Source: Bradyrhizobium sp. 139 (lineage in GTDB: Bacteria > Pseudomonadota > Alphaproteobacteria > Rhizobiales > Xanthobacteraceae). Taken from it: DNA of 64,000 nt. Of this stretch, positions 56,038-64,000 are shown piece after piece. Position 1 is the first letter of the stretch. Every line of letters begins with the position of its first letter. The DNA lies in NCBI RefSeq assembly GCF_023074175.1, contig NZ_JADPKS010000012.1, positions 62,001 through 126,000 of the forward strand. Direction: 5' to 3'. The notes below the pieces were generated by a model, which ran no database searches, was not told the DNA's origin, and worked only from the letters and a program-made list of their open reading frames with translations. The position numbers and the translations under genes were made by a program.

Positions 56038-56637
56038 TCAACCGTCCGGTTTGGCCCCCGGCGGGTCGATCCAGCCGACATTGCCGTCGGCCCGGCGGTA
56101 AATGATGTTCACCCGGCCGCTGGAGCCGTGCTGGAACACCAGGCAAGGCGCTCCGCTAAGGTCGAGTTCCATGACGGCCTCGCTGACCGACAGCTGCTTC
56201 AGCGAGGTGGTGGCCTCGGCGATGATGACGGGGCTGTAGCCGGTGACTTCGTCCTCGTCCTCACCCTCGCCCGGCGCCTCCAGCACGTAGCTCGTGGCAT
56301 CCATGGCGGCGAGAGCGGCGGAGGCGACATGAGCCTTGCGGGCCGAGCGATCCTTGAGCCGGCTCTTGTAGCGCTTGAGCCGCTTCTCGATCATCACGAG
56401 CGCCTGGTCGGCGCTGGCATAGGCGTCGGGCGCGTTCGAATCGGCCTCGAGCGTAATTCCCGAATCAAGATGCAGGGCGCAGTCGGTGCGGAAGCCGAAG
56501 CCATCCTTGCTGAGCGTGATGTGACCGGAATAATTGCCGTCGAAATATTTGCGCAGGACCTCTTCAGTCCGCTCGGCAACGCGGCCGCGCAGGGCCTCGC
56601 CGACGCTGACGCTCTTGCCCGAAATCCGAAGAGTCAT
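56038..56637 (-). CDS. hpf: Ribosome hibernation promoting factor (long form)
   Basis: 199-residue protein that dimerises 70S ribosomes into 100S particles in stationary phase. N-terminal RNA-binding domain (MTLRISGKSVSVGEALRGRV, YFDGNYSGHITLSKDG) and a C-terminal dimerisation domain (about 135-190; VIIAEATTSLKQLSVSEAVM, PCLVFQHGSSGRVNIIYRR) identify the long HPF form. The start at 56637 fits the family; the frame is open to 56871. Between rpoN and ptsN. Confidence 0.94.
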   Translation of the reverse strand: MTLRISGKSVSVGEALRGRVAERTEEVLRKYFDGNYSGHITLSKDGFGFRTDCALHLDSGITLEADSNAPDAYASADQALVMIEKRLKRYKSRLKDRSARKAHVASAALAAMDATSYVLEAPGEGEDEDEVTGYSPVIIAEATTSLKQLSVSEAVMELDLSGAPCLVFQHGSSGRVNIIYRRADGNVGWIDPPGAKPDG

Positions 56638-56722
56638 GTGATGCCTCGCTTGGTTTGGGTGCCTAGCTTGGATCCGGCCGCGAAAAGGGCGATGAGAGTA
56701 GCGCGATTTGGCGCCAGCGCAA

Positions 56723-58336
56723 TCAGGCCGGCTCGGTGTTGCGGGAGCGATCGGACAATGCGGTGGAAAGGACGTTACCAAGAGCGCTCTGCTTGTCGCG
56801 GCGGCGTTGCACCGAGGAGGGAATGCGCATGGCTTCGCGGTACTTCGCGACCGTGCGGCGGGCAATATCAATGCCCGAGGCGCGCAAGCGTTCCACGATG
56901 GTGTCGTCCGACAGGATCGCCGACGACGCTTCCGAATCGATCAGCTGCTTGATGTGGTGACGCACGGCTTCGGCGGAATGCGCCTCGCCGCCGTCGGCCG
57001 AGGCGATCGAGGCGGTGAAGAAATATTTCAACTCGAATGTGCCGCGATTTGTCGCCATGTATTTGTTGGCGGTGACACGCGACACCGTGGATTCATGCAT
57101 CTGAATGGCGTCAGCGACGGCCTTCAGGTTCAGCGGCCGCAGATGCGCAACGCCATGGGTGAAGAAGCCGTCCTGCTGGCGCACGATTTCCGTTGCAACT
57201 TTCAGGATGGTACGGGCGCGCTGATCGAGCGCGCGCACCAGCCAGGTCGCGTTCTGGAGCGCGTCGGTGAAATAGGACTTGTCGCCGTCCTTGCCGATCT
57301 TCTTCGACAGTTGCGAATAATAAATCTGGTTGACCAGCACGCGCGGCAAGGTGTCGCTGTTGAGCTCGACATGCCAGCCGCCATCGGGACCCGGGCGGAC
57401 ATAGACATCAGGCACCATGGTCTGGAGCCGCGCCGAGCCGAACTTCATGCCGGGCTTCGGATTGAGGCGGCGGATCTCGCCGATCATATCGGCGATGTCC
57501 TCGTCGTCGACGCCGCAAAGCTTGCGCAAGGAAGCGATGTCGCGCTTGGCAAGGAGATCGAGATGCTCGACCAAGGCTTGCATCGCAGGATCGTAGCGGT
57601 CGAGCTCGCGGAGCTGGATCGCCAGGCATTCGCTCAAATTACGCGCGCAGACGCCGGGGGGATCGAATTTTTGCAGCACGGCAAGGACGCCCTCGACGTC
57701 GTGCTGCGATGCGCCCAGACGCTCGGCGGCCTGGCCGAGATCCGGCGGCAGATAGCCGGCCTCATCGACCAGGTCGATCAGGTACTGACCGATCATGCGC
57801 TGCGCCGCACCGGTGAAGGCTACCGAAAGCTGCTCGGCGAGATGATCGCCGAGGGTGATCTCCGCGGCAACGAAGGCCTCGAGATTGTAGTCCTCGTCCC
57901 CGGAGGCGCCGCCGCCCCACTCCGTATAAGTTGTCGGCGCGGCCTCCTGGGCGTTGCGCGCAGCGGTCTCTGCCGGCTCCTCGGAGAAGACGTTGTCCAG
58001 GCCCGTGTCCAGGGTCTGCTCGATCTCGGCGCGGGTGCCGAGATCCTTGCTCATCCATTCTTCCTGGCCGGGCTCGAAGGCCTCGCCCGGGCCGCCGCCC
58101 GGTTCGTCGTTGTGGCCGCCGTCGGAATCGTTGAACTGGCCGGCCTCGGCCGTGGCTTCGCCCGCCGGGACCTCGTCATTGGCCCGTTCCAGCAGCGGAT
58201 TACGCTCAAGCTCCTCTTCCACGAAGGTCGTGAGATCGAGATTGGACAATTGCAGCAGCTTGATCGCCTGCATCAACTGCGGCGTCATGACCAGCGACTG
58301 CGATTGCCGGAACTCTAATCTCTGCGTAAGCGCCAT
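56723..58336 (-). CDS. rpoN: RNA polymerase sigma-54 factor
   Basis: 537-residue sigma factor for -24/-12 promoters, controlling nitrogen fixation, dicarboxylate and other genes. Region I start MALTQRLEFRQSQSLVMTPQ is followed by LQLSNLDLTTFVEEEL; the acidic linker (EPGGGPGEAFEPGQEEW) and the core-binding region follow. The RpoN box ARRTVAKYR is at 492-500. Bradyrhizobium carries two rpoN genes; this one sits in the lptB-rpoN-hpf-ptsN cluster. Confidence 0.97.
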   Translation of the reverse strand: MALTQRLEFRQSQSLVMTPQLMQAIKLLQLSNLDLTTFVEEELERNPLLERANDEVPAGEATAEAGQFNDSDGGHNDEPGGGPGEAFEPGQEEWMSKDLGTRAEIEQTLDTGLDNVFSEEPAETAARNAQEAAPTTYTEWGGGASGDEDYNLEAFVAAEITLGDHLAEQLSVAFTGAAQRMIGQYLIDLVDEAGYLPPDLGQAAERLGASQHDVEGVLAVLQKFDPPGVCARNLSECLAIQLRELDRYDPAMQALVEHLDLLAKRDIASLRKLCGVDDEDIADMIGEIRRLNPKPGMKFGSARLQTMVPDVYVRPGPDGGWHVELNSDTLPRVLVNQIYYSQLSKKIGKDGDKSYFTDALQNATWLVRALDQRARTILKVATEIVRQQDGFFTHGVAHLRPLNLKAVADAIQMHESTVSRVTANKYMATNRGTFELKYFFTASIASADGGEAHSAEAVRHHIKQLIDSEASSAILSDDTIVERLRASGIDIARRTVAKYREAMRIPSSVQRRRDKQSALGNVLSTALSDRSRNTEPA

Positions 58337-58426
58337 GAAGCAAGAACCGATCCCAAAAGTTGGTCCGATTTTTGCTTATCCTAATCTGAGCCCGATGTAC
58401 ACGTCTTGACGAACTGGAAAAAAGGG

Positions 58427-59443
58427 CTAGAGGCGGAACTCCTCGCCAAGGTAAAGACGGCGAACGTCGGGATCAGCGACGATTTCATCCGGGCTGCCCT
58501 CGGTCAAGATTTCACCGGCATAAACGATGTAGGCGCGATCGGTGAGGCCGAGCGTCTCGCGCACATTGTGGTCGGTGATCAGCACGCCGATGCCGCGGTT
58601 GGTGAGATGGCGGACGAGGTCCTGAATGTCACCGACCGCGATCGGATCGATGCCGGCGAAGGGCTCGTCGAGCAGCATGTAGTTCGGACGCGTTGCGAGC
58701 GCGCGCGCGATCTCGACGCGGCGCCGCTCGCCGCCGGACAGCGCGATCGACGGCGATTTCCGCAGGCGCGTGATGTTGAATTCGTCGAGCAGCGAGTCGA
58801 GCTGCTGCTCGCGCTTCTTGCGCGAGGGCTCGACCACCTCGAGCACGGCGCGGATGTTCTGCTCGACGGTGAGGCCGCGGAAGATCGAGGCTTCCTGCGG
58901 CAGATAGCCGATGCCGAGCCGCGCACGTTGATACATCGGCAGCTTGGTGACGTCGTGGCCGTCGAGCTCGATCGCACCGCGATCGGGCTTGATCAGGCCG
59001 GTGATCATGTAGAACACGGTGGTCTTGCCGGCGCCGTTCGGGCCGAGCAGGCCGACCGCTTCGCCGCGGCGCACATAAATGCTGACGCCGCGCACCACCT
59101 GGCGGCTGCCAAAGCTCTTTTCCACGCTATGCACAGCCAGGAAGCCCGGCCGCTTCAAGAGCTGCGGGCTGCCCAAGCCGTTGGACTTGATAGTAGGCGC
59201 GGCACCAGGCTTGGCACCAGGCTTGGCTTTGGCAGGCTGAGCCGCGGGCTGACGCGGCCGTTCGGCGCGGAACTGGTCCGGCGCCTGGACCGGCTGGTCA
59301 CGGGCGATCGGCGGTGCGTCCCGCACCGGGCTCGCCACCAGGCCGCCGACGCTGTCACCGAGCGCGGTAATGTCCTGACGCGCAAATCCTGGCCGGCCGC
59401 GTTTGGCGGGGCGCCGCCGGAACATGCTGAAGAGATCGACCAT
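58427..59443 (-). CDS. lptB: LPS export ABC transporter ATPase LptB with N-terminal extension
   Basis: 338 residues: ATPase of the machine moving lipopolysaccharide to the outer membrane. Walker [17 protein letters not shown] (131-146), Q loop [13 protein letters not shown], signature [15 protein letters not shown] and Walker [15 protein letters not shown] are present. Some 100 residues rich in Pro, Ala and basic side chains precede the ATPase; part of it is encoded by a duplicated 12-base unit (59201-59224, encoding repeated KPGA). Usual LptB is about 240 residues. The order with lptA and lptC upstream and rpoN downstream is classical. Confidence 0.93.
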   Translation of the reverse strand: MVDLFSMFRRRPAKRGRPGFARQDITALGDSVGGLVASPVRDAPPIARDQPVQAPDQFRAERPRQPAAQPAKAKPGAKPGAAPTIKSNGLGSPQLLKRPGFLAVHSVEKSFGSRQVVRGVSIYVRRGEAVGLLGPNGAGKTTVFYMITGLIKPDRGAIELDGHDVTKLPMYQRARLGIGYLPQEASIFRGLTVEQNIRAVLEVVEPSRKKREQQLDSLLDEFNITRLRKSPSIALSGGERRRVEIARALATRPNYMLLDEPFAGIDPIAVGDIQDLVRHLTNRGIGVLITDHNVRETLGLTDRAYIVYAGEILTEGSPDEIVADPDVRRLYLGEEFRL

Positions 59444-59664
59444 CCCCGCCTTCTAGCCTTTCGCGGTATTCGCGCGATCTGCCGCGCCGGCTTCACGATT
59501 CGCCGACACAGCATGAGTGAAGGGATGTCTCACGCCCAGTGAAACACGCCCGAAAGCGGCGATCCCCGCTTCAAAACCCTGCGCGCTAGATACAGTCTCG
59601 CCGGGCAAGCTTCAACCTCGGATCGGCCGCGTCTGGCCCAAGCCTTTGTATCTACTTCTCGAAT

Positions 59665-60384
59665 TTACTTTTGTTTGCCTGCACCGGGCAATTGCAGAGG
59701 CGGGACCGCGCCGGGCTTGACCGGGCTACCCGATCCGCAATCATTACCGCCACCCTGCGGCAGCAGGGCCTGCACCCGGCCGCTGTCGGATTCCACCCGC
59801 GAGACGCCCGTGGCCATGTCGACCGCCAGACGGTCGCCGCGCAGCACGTTCCTGCACTGCGTCAACACTACACCGCCGAGCATGGTGATGAGGTTGGTCT
59901 TGGTGTCGAACACGGCGGTCTCGCCTGTTACCACTTGGTCCTTCTGGGTGACAACGACATTGCCGCGCGCCTCCAGCCGCTTGATCGAGGAGCTGCCGCC
60001 CGGGCCCGGCGTCGCCGACTGCATCGGCGCACCCTTGGGCGCCTTCGCCGCGGGCTGCGGCGTGGCCGGCTTGTCGCCGCCGGATTCGTAGAACACCACC
60101 AGCGTCTTCGAGGTCATGGTGGTGTCGCCCTGGACCACCTTCACGTTGCCGGAGAAGGTCGCCTCCTTTTTCTTGTCGCGCATCTCCAGCGAAGCGGCTT
60201 CGATCTGGATCGGCTGATCGCGGTTTTGCGAAAAGCCCTGCATTGCGTTGGGCACGCCTTGCATCGTGCTCTGTGCGACTGCCGCACCCGTTGCGATCAG
60301 CACGATAGTGGCGAGCGCGGCCGCACCGGGAATGGCGCACCGCTTGTCTTCGTTGCGCGGAAAAAACCTGATCATGAAAATCAC
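59665..60384 (-). CDS. lptA: LPS transport periplasmic protein LptA
   Basis: 239-residue periplasmic bridge protein that carries lipopolysaccharide. Signal-type N-terminus (AIPGAAALATIVLIATGAAVA), then OstA-type segments IQIEAASLEMRDKKKEATFS, GNVKVVQGDTTMTSKTLVVF and RLEARGNVVVTQKDQVVTGE. A Pro/Gly-rich insertion (about 100-130) is unusual in length. GTG start at 60384 overlaps the lptC stop in GTGA; ATG at 60375 is equally possible. Confidence 0.9.
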   Translation of the reverse strand: MIFMIRFFPRNEDKRCAIPGAAALATIVLIATGAAVAQSTMQGVPNAMQGFSQNRDQPIQIEAASLEMRDKKKEATFSGNVKVVQGDTTMTSKTLVVFYESGGDKPATPQPAAKAPKGAPMQSATPGPGGSSSIKRLEARGNVVVTQKDQVVTGETAVFDTKTNLITMLGGVVLTQCRNVLRGDRLAVDMATGVSRVESDSGRVQALLPQGGGNDCGSGSPVKPGAVPPLQLPGAGKQK

Positions 60385-61112
60385 TTTGTATTGGCAGACT
60401 TGTTCTGGGGCGTGCGTGTCTTTGCCGGCGGCGCGGGCTGCTCGGCCGGCGCAGGCTGAGCAGCGGCGGGATCGTCCAGCTTGTCCAGATGCATCACCAC
60501 ATTGCCCTCGAAGCGGATGACGTCACCGCCTTCCGTGATCCGCAGCCGATCGGCGGTCAGCGTTCCGTTGGTCAGCTTGACGTCGACATGCTCGTCCGAG
60601 GAGACCGTTCCCTTGCCCATGTCGACGAAGGCCGAGTTCAGCCGCGCCTCGTAGCCGGTCGAGGTGCGCAGGAAGATGTCCTTGTGCAGGTCGAGCTGCT
60701 GCTGCTTGTTGTCGAAGCGGCCGGTGCGGGCATCGAGGAACATGACCGATTTGTCCTCCATCAGCACCTTCGCGCGCAGGTCATTGAGATCGACATGATC
60801 AGGATCGGTGATGTCCTGTGTCGCGGTCTTGGCCCAGAGCTCGTAGGGCCGTTGGTCCGGGGTGAAACCGGCCAGATGCGGCGATTCCATCGTGATCCTG
60901 GTGCCTGTCACCACGAGATTTCCGGAGTCGAGCTTCACGGGGATCTGGAAGGGATTGAGGAAGGTCGAGACGGCGACGATCGCGGCCATGGACGCAGCCA
61001 CCGTCACCGGCACCGCGATGCGCAGAATCCGCACCAGACGGCTATGGCGCGCCGCGCCGGCAAACTTCGCCGCAAGCGCAGCGTCGTAGGTTGGATTCTG
61101 GGCCGAATTCAC
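60381..61112 (-). CDS. lptC: LPS export protein LptC
   Basis: 243 residues with one membrane helix (about 34-54, IAVPVTVAASMAAIVAVSTF) anchoring a periplasmic LptC domain (about 60-205; GTRITMESPHLAGFTPDQRP, VLMEDKSVMFLDARTG). Proline-rich C-terminus. The start GTG at 61112 follows GGGAG; the frame extends upstream to 61181 where no similarity is visible. First gene of lptC-lptA-lptB. Confidence 0.88.
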   Translation of the reverse strand: MNSAQNPTYDAALAAKFAGAARHSRLVRILRIAVPVTVAASMAAIVAVSTFLNPFQIPVKLDSGNLVVTGTRITMESPHLAGFTPDQRPYELWAKTATQDITDPDHVDLNDLRAKVLMEDKSVMFLDARTGRFDNKQQQLDLHKDIFLRTSTGYEARLNSAFVDMGKGTVSSDEHVDVKLTNGTLTADRLRITEGGDVIRFEGNVVMHLDKLDDPAAAQPAPAEQPAPPAKTRTPQNKSANTK

Positions 61113-61262
61113 CTGAGCTCCCGAGGTGTCGCTCGCCTCGTTCGGTCTGAGAGGCGCGCCATTGTAACCGGCACAGCCCAAATATGCAGCCCGCGACTGG
61201 CCGCATGAAAGTGTTCGAAACGGGGCGACTGGCCGAAGCTAGCCGCCGCCAGGTTGTTGTTT

Positions 61263-61332
61263 GAGCATGATCTTTTCGGAAAACCGCTGCACACTTTGCG
61301 CTAACGCGGCCCTTCGGGTCCGGATCATGCTC
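61263..61332. repeat. 70-bp inverted element ending at nrnC
   Basis: GAGCATGATC (61263-61272) and its exact complement GATCATGCTC (61323-61332) flank a GC-rich centre. Its right end overlaps the first base of the nrnC stop codon. The GAGCATGATC arm is widespread in Bradyrhizobium intergenic DNA. Confidence 0.7.
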
Positions 61333-61946
61333 TAGGAATGCGCGAAAATGTCCTCTTCATGCCAGCCCTGGAGGTCGAGCAGGGCGCGGGTCGGCAGGAA
61401 GTCGAAACAGGCTTTTGCCAGCGCGGCGCGGCCTTCCCGGACCAGCATGGCGTCGAGCCGCTCGCGCAGGGCATGGAGGTGCAGCACGTCGGAGGCGGCG
61501 TAGGCGAGCTGCGGCTCGGTCAGGCTGTCGGAACCCCAGTCGCTCGACTGTTGCTGCTTGGAAAGATCGATATTGAGCACCTCGCGCACGAGGTCCTTGA
61601 GGCCATGCCGGTCGGTATAGGTGCGGGTCAGGCGCGAGGCGATCTTGGTGCAGTAGATCGGCCCGGTCATGACGCCGAAGGTCTGGTACAGCACCGCGAC
61701 GTCGAACCGCGCAAAGTGGAAGATTTTCGTGACCGCGGGATTGGCGAGCAGGGCCTTCAGGTTCGGCGCATCGGTGTGGCCCTTGGGGATCTGCACCACA
61801 TCGGCGCTGCCGTCGCCGGGCGAGAGCTGCACCACGCAGAGCCGGTCACGGTGCGGATTCAGCCCCATGGTCTCGGTGTCGATCGCCACCGCTCCGGTGT
61901 AACGGGACAGGTCGGGCAGGTCGCCGCGATGCAGGCGTACGGTCAT
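61332..61946 (-). CDS. nrnC: NanoRNase NrnC (short RNase D-like, DEDDy exonuclease)
   Basis: 204 residues without the HRDC domain of ordinary RNase D, a size and pattern typical of alphaproteobacterial NrnC, which degrades dinucleotides and nanoRNA where Orn is absent. The DEDDy acids are in VAIDTETMGLNPHRDRL, IFHFARFDVAVL and LAYAASDVLHLHALRE (final Tyr-Asp); TDRHGLKDLVREVL and KQQQSSDWG are NrnC-type segments. Divergent in name only from RNase D: annotation as ribonuclease D is common. Confidence 0.9.
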   Translation of the reverse strand: MTVRLHRGDLPDLSRYTGAVAIDTETMGLNPHRDRLCVVQLSPGDGSADVVQIPKGHTDAPNLKALLANPAVTKIFHFARFDVAVLYQTFGVMTGPIYCTKIASRLTRTYTDRHGLKDLVREVLNIDLSKQQQSSDWGSDSLTEPQLAYAASDVLHLHALRERLDAMLVREGRAALAKACFDFLPTRALLDLQGWHEEDIFAHS

Positions 61947-62064
61947 GGCGCTTCAAAACCTCAATCGAATCGGTTGCGTCGGCACAATAGGCTCATTCGG
62001 ATTGCCCGCGATGTAGCCATTGCAGGCGGGCCGCGCAAGCGCCGGCGGTTCCCTCCAATCCCCG

Positions 62065-63390
62065 TCAGATCGCCGCCAGCATGATGCAGATCATTGCCGC
62101 GACCGTGATGCGGCTGGCGCCATCGCGGAACGTGTAGAGAATCGGATCGTCGGGCATCTCGCGGCGATGCGCCATCATCAGGGCGCGGCCGAACCAGTAC
62201 AGCAGCAGCGGGTTGAGCAGCCACAGCATCCAGGGACGGCTGTAGAGCGGCGTCACCGCGGAGGAGGAGACGTAGAGCGAGAACACGGTCACTGCGTTCA
62301 TGGCGCTCGCCGCCGCCATCGCGCCGATGACGTGCAGGTCTGTGACCTTGTAGTCGCGGTTGGAGGGATCGGCGAGGCCCGCGCTCTCGCGCATGCTGAG
62401 CTCGCTGAAGCGCTTGATCAGCGCCAGCGAGGTGAACACGAACAGCGAGAAGATCAGCAGCCATTCCGACAGCACCACGCCGACACCGACCGCGCCGGCG
62501 ACGATCCGCAGCGTGTAAAGGCCGGCGAGCGTCACGACGTCGACCAGCATCTTGCGCTTGAGCGCGAGCGAATAGGCAATCGTGGTGGCGAGATAGCCAC
62601 CGAGCACGCCGAGGAACAGCGGCGAGATGCAGAGGCTGGCGGCCACCGCGAACAGCCACAGCGCGGGGATCGCAAGCAGCGCCGAGGAGATCGGCAAGTC
62701 CCCGGCCGCGAGCGCGCGGTGGCGCTTGGTCGGATGCTGCCGGTCGGCTGACAGATCCAGCAGATCGTTCATCAGATAGGCGCCCGACGCGCAGGCCGAG
62801 AACGCCAGGAACGCCAGCAACGCGTAGCCGAGCGTCGCAAGATTCATCTGATGCGCCGTGATGGCAGGCACGAACACCAGCGTGTTCTTGGCGTATTGAT
62901 AGACGCGCAGCGCCCTCGCCCAGGTTTTGAGATTCGCGCTGCCGCTGCCGCGCTTCTCGATGCGCGCCATGGAGCCGCGATCGAACGGCAGCTGGTCACC
63001 AGCAGTGAGATCGGCCGGCGCAACGACACCGTCAAAACAAAGATGCGCGGCAATGCCAGCCGCATGGCGCGCAAAGCGGCCGGCAACCAGATAGATCTTC
63101 TCGCCCCGGGCCCGCGCCGCCAGCGCCCGGTTCAGCACGTCGGACTCATAAGGCAGATGGGCGTAGTCGATCTCGGCCTGGGCCAAAATCTCCGTGAGCG
63201 CCGCCATACCCGGGCGTCCGCCCGCGCCGAAGCGGGCCAGCATGAGGCCGGGTCTGCTGAACAGTGCTTCCAACAGCAGTTCAGAACGCAGCAGGGCGCC
63301 TTCGAGATCGATGACAAGCGCCCGCGCAGCCGCCGCCGTTGCCGCCGGTGTGGGGACGCCAGAATCATACTGCCAAGCAGGCTGCTCCAT
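62065..63390 (-). CDS. HAD-like domain fused to UbiA-family prenyltransferase
   Basis: 441 residues. An N-terminal HAD-like part (about 20-150) begins RALVIDLEGALLRSELLLEA, where the second acid of DxDGT is Glu, so phosphatase activity is uncertain. The C-terminal membrane part carries the UbiA motif MNDLLDLSADRQHPTKRHRA (208-225) and about eight membrane segments. This build is close to decaprenyl-phosphate phosphoribosyltransferase-type UbiA proteins, which attach a polyprenyl phosphate to a sugar phosphate; the actual substrate is not determinable. Isolated between nrnC and the toxin-antitoxin genes. Confidence 0.82.
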   Translation of the reverse strand: MEQPAWQYDSGVPTPAATAAAARALVIDLEGALLRSELLLEALFSRPGLMLARFGAGGRPGMAALTEILAQAEIDYAHLPYESDVLNRALAARARGEKIYLVAGRFARHAAGIAAHLCFDGVVAPADLTAGDQLPFDRGSMARIEKRGSGSANLKTWARALRVYQYAKNTLVFVPAITAHQMNLATLGYALLAFLAFSACASGAYLMNDLLDLSADRQHPTKRHRALAAGDLPISSALLAIPALWLFAVAASLCISPLFLGVLGGYLATTIAYSLALKRKMLVDVVTLAGLYTLRIVAGAVGVGVVLSEWLLIFSLFVFTSLALIKRFSELSMRESAGLADPSNRDYKVTDLHVIGAMAAASAMNAVTVFSLYVSSSAVTPLYSRPWMLWLLNPLLLYWFGRALMMAHRREMPDDPILYTFRDGASRITVAAMICIMLAAI

Positions 63391-63581
63391 CCGAAAACGC
63401 TCTGAGACTTACCGCAACATGACCGGCCCGGAGGCCGGGGAGCAGGGAAATGGGCGACCCCAAGCCTAGGGGAACATTCGCTAAGGACGGCTTAATCGGA
63501 GCAGCTCCTCGGCCAGTTCCGACTTGATACGAAGGCCGTTCAATAATAGTTATTAAGACCAATGTCGGCGGAGAGGCGCGC

Positions 63582-63839
63582 ATGGCAGTCAGTGCAGATC
63601 TCGGCGAAGCCCTTGAAAGCTTTGTCACAAAGCTGGTTGCGTCCGGCCGCTATCACTCCAAGAGTGAGGTGCTGCGGGAAGGCATAAGGCTGATCCAGGA
63701 GCGCGAAGCGCGGCTGGCCGCGTTGGACGCCGCGATCGCGCGCGGGCTTGATGATGCCGATGCGGGCCGGACCAAACCGAGCTCGGACGTTTTTGACCGG
63801 CTGGAAGCCAAATTGGCCGGCAAGGCCAACCGCAATTGA
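63582..63839 (+). CDS. parD: ParD-type antitoxin (CopG/RHH)
   Basis: 85 residues. Ribbon-helix-helix start AVSADLGEALESFVTKLVAS then GRYHSKSEVLREGIRLIQER, the ParD pattern; the C-terminal part (AIARGLDDADAGRTKPSSDV) wraps the toxin. It represses its own operon. The ParE start overlaps its stop in TTGA. Located at the window edge. Confidence 0.9.
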   Translation: MAVSADLGEALESFVTKLVASGRYHSKSEVLREGIRLIQEREARLAALDAAIARGLDDADAGRTKPSSDVFDRLEAKLAGKANRN

Positions 63840-64000
63840 TCGTCGTCGTCACCGCGGAAGCCGAAGCCGACCTCGAGGACATCGCGTCATACGTCGCCGA
63901 GCAAAGCCCGCGAAACGCACTCACGCTCATTCGTGGACTGCGGGAAAAATGCGAAGCCCTTGCTGACGCGCCGCGGGGTTATCCCCTGGTCCCGCGCTAC
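63836..64000 (+). CDS. parE: ParE/RelE-type toxin (N-terminal part, cut by window edge)
   Basis: 55 codons are visible. The start of a ParE toxin is clear: VVVTAEAEADLEDIASYVAE then NALTLIRGLREKCEALADAP and GYPLVPRY, the RelE/ParE superfamily N-terminal helices. ParE toxins inhibit gyrase or cleave mRNA. TTG start at 63836 overlaps the parD stop. The frame remains open at the window end; about 40 residues are expected beyond it. Confidence 0.88.
   Translation, partial: MIVVVTAEAEADLEDIASYVAEQSPRNALTLIRGLREKCEALADAPRGYPLVPRY

Noticed and set aside
59201..59224. GGCACCAGGCTTGGC considered as a sigma-54 promoter
   Set aside because: It lacks the GG-n10-GC spacing of -24/-12 promoters, lies inside the lptB coding region and is explained by a tandem 12-mer.

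Overview
The window is a GC-rich stretch of an alphaproteobacterial chromosome, and the gene content points to Bradyrhizobium or a close relative. The clearest markers are a 163-residue Irr with a Cys29-Pro30 heme regulatory motif and three consecutive His at 117-119, divergent from fabA-fabB-fabI; a katG-oxyR divergent pair; a ROSE-type RNA thermometer ahead of an hsp20 gene; the cluster lptC-lptA-lptB-rpoN-hpf-ptsN; and the Rhizobiales-type order aroA-cmk-rpsA-sppA-ihfB-lapA-trpF-trpB-trpA-accD-folC. Nearly everything is housekeeping. No phage, integrase, conjugation gene or CRISPR array was seen.

Layout. Positions 1-7.5 kb hold peroxide and iron control plus unsaturated fatty acid synthesis: katG (cut by the window edge), oxyR, a GNAT, a GST, fabI-fabB-fabA, irr and an SH3 protein. 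Positions 7.7-14.2 kb hold a 2-hydroxyacid dehydrogenase, a LysR regulator divergent from an aldo/keto reductase, a MoeB/ThiF-like E1 enzyme, a degenerate trypsin-like protein and a shortened orphan ParA. Positions 14.5-25.3 kb hold mutM, ubiE-ubiB, coaBC-dut, divL, a tsaE-amgK fusion, a PilZ gene and a murU-like gene. Positions 25.5-32.5 kb hold addB-addA and trxA. Positions 32.6-45.2 kb, all on the minus strand, hold a phosphoesterase, folC, accD, trpA/B/F, lapA, ihfB, sppA, rpsA, cmk and aroA; a small plus-strand DUF559 nuclease unit is wedged between trpA and trpB. Positions 45.4-48.7 kb hold an acidic FYDLN-type protein, tRNA-Ala(GGC), a GIY-YIG nuclease, ohrR/ohr and a CoA-transferase. 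Positions 49.1-53.4 kb hold a ugpBAEC-type sugar-phosphate ABC importer. Positions 53.6-55.3 kb hold hsp20-DUF1150 and a Phd/PIN toxin-antitoxin pair. Positions 55.4-63.4 kb hold ptsN, hpf, rpoN, lptB, lptA, lptC, nrnC and a HAD-UbiA prenyltransferase. The right edge holds parD and the start of parE.

How the genes work together. Peroxide, iron/heme and organic peroxide responses (OxyR-KatG, Irr, OhrR-Ohr) sit near their own divergent regulatory regions. A 13-base palindromic site resembling the Irr iron control element occurs in both the katG-oxyR and fabA-irr intergenic regions. Envelope functions are dispersed: fabABI, LptABC, AmgK-MurU peptidoglycan recycling, DivL cell-cycle signalling.

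Best candidates for something little described: (1) CoaBC carries an N-terminal FitA-antitoxin-like ribbon-helix-helix domain, and a perfect palindrome with FitA-like half-sites lies just upstream of the gene, suggesting a DNA-binding, self-regulating CoA enzyme. (2) A 453-bp unit with 49-bp terminal inverted repeats carries a DUF559 nuclease gene and interrupts the trp operon; an ORF-less relative of its repeats lies near 48.8 kb, and a comparable GIY-YIG/palindrome pair follows tRNA-Ala. (3) A TsaE-AmgK fusion, a PilZ gene and murU lie directly downstream of divL. Several proteins have lost expected catalytic or metal-binding residues (protease-like protein, aldo/keto reductase, MoeB-like, AccD zinc finger), and the ParA appears to carry an internal deletion.
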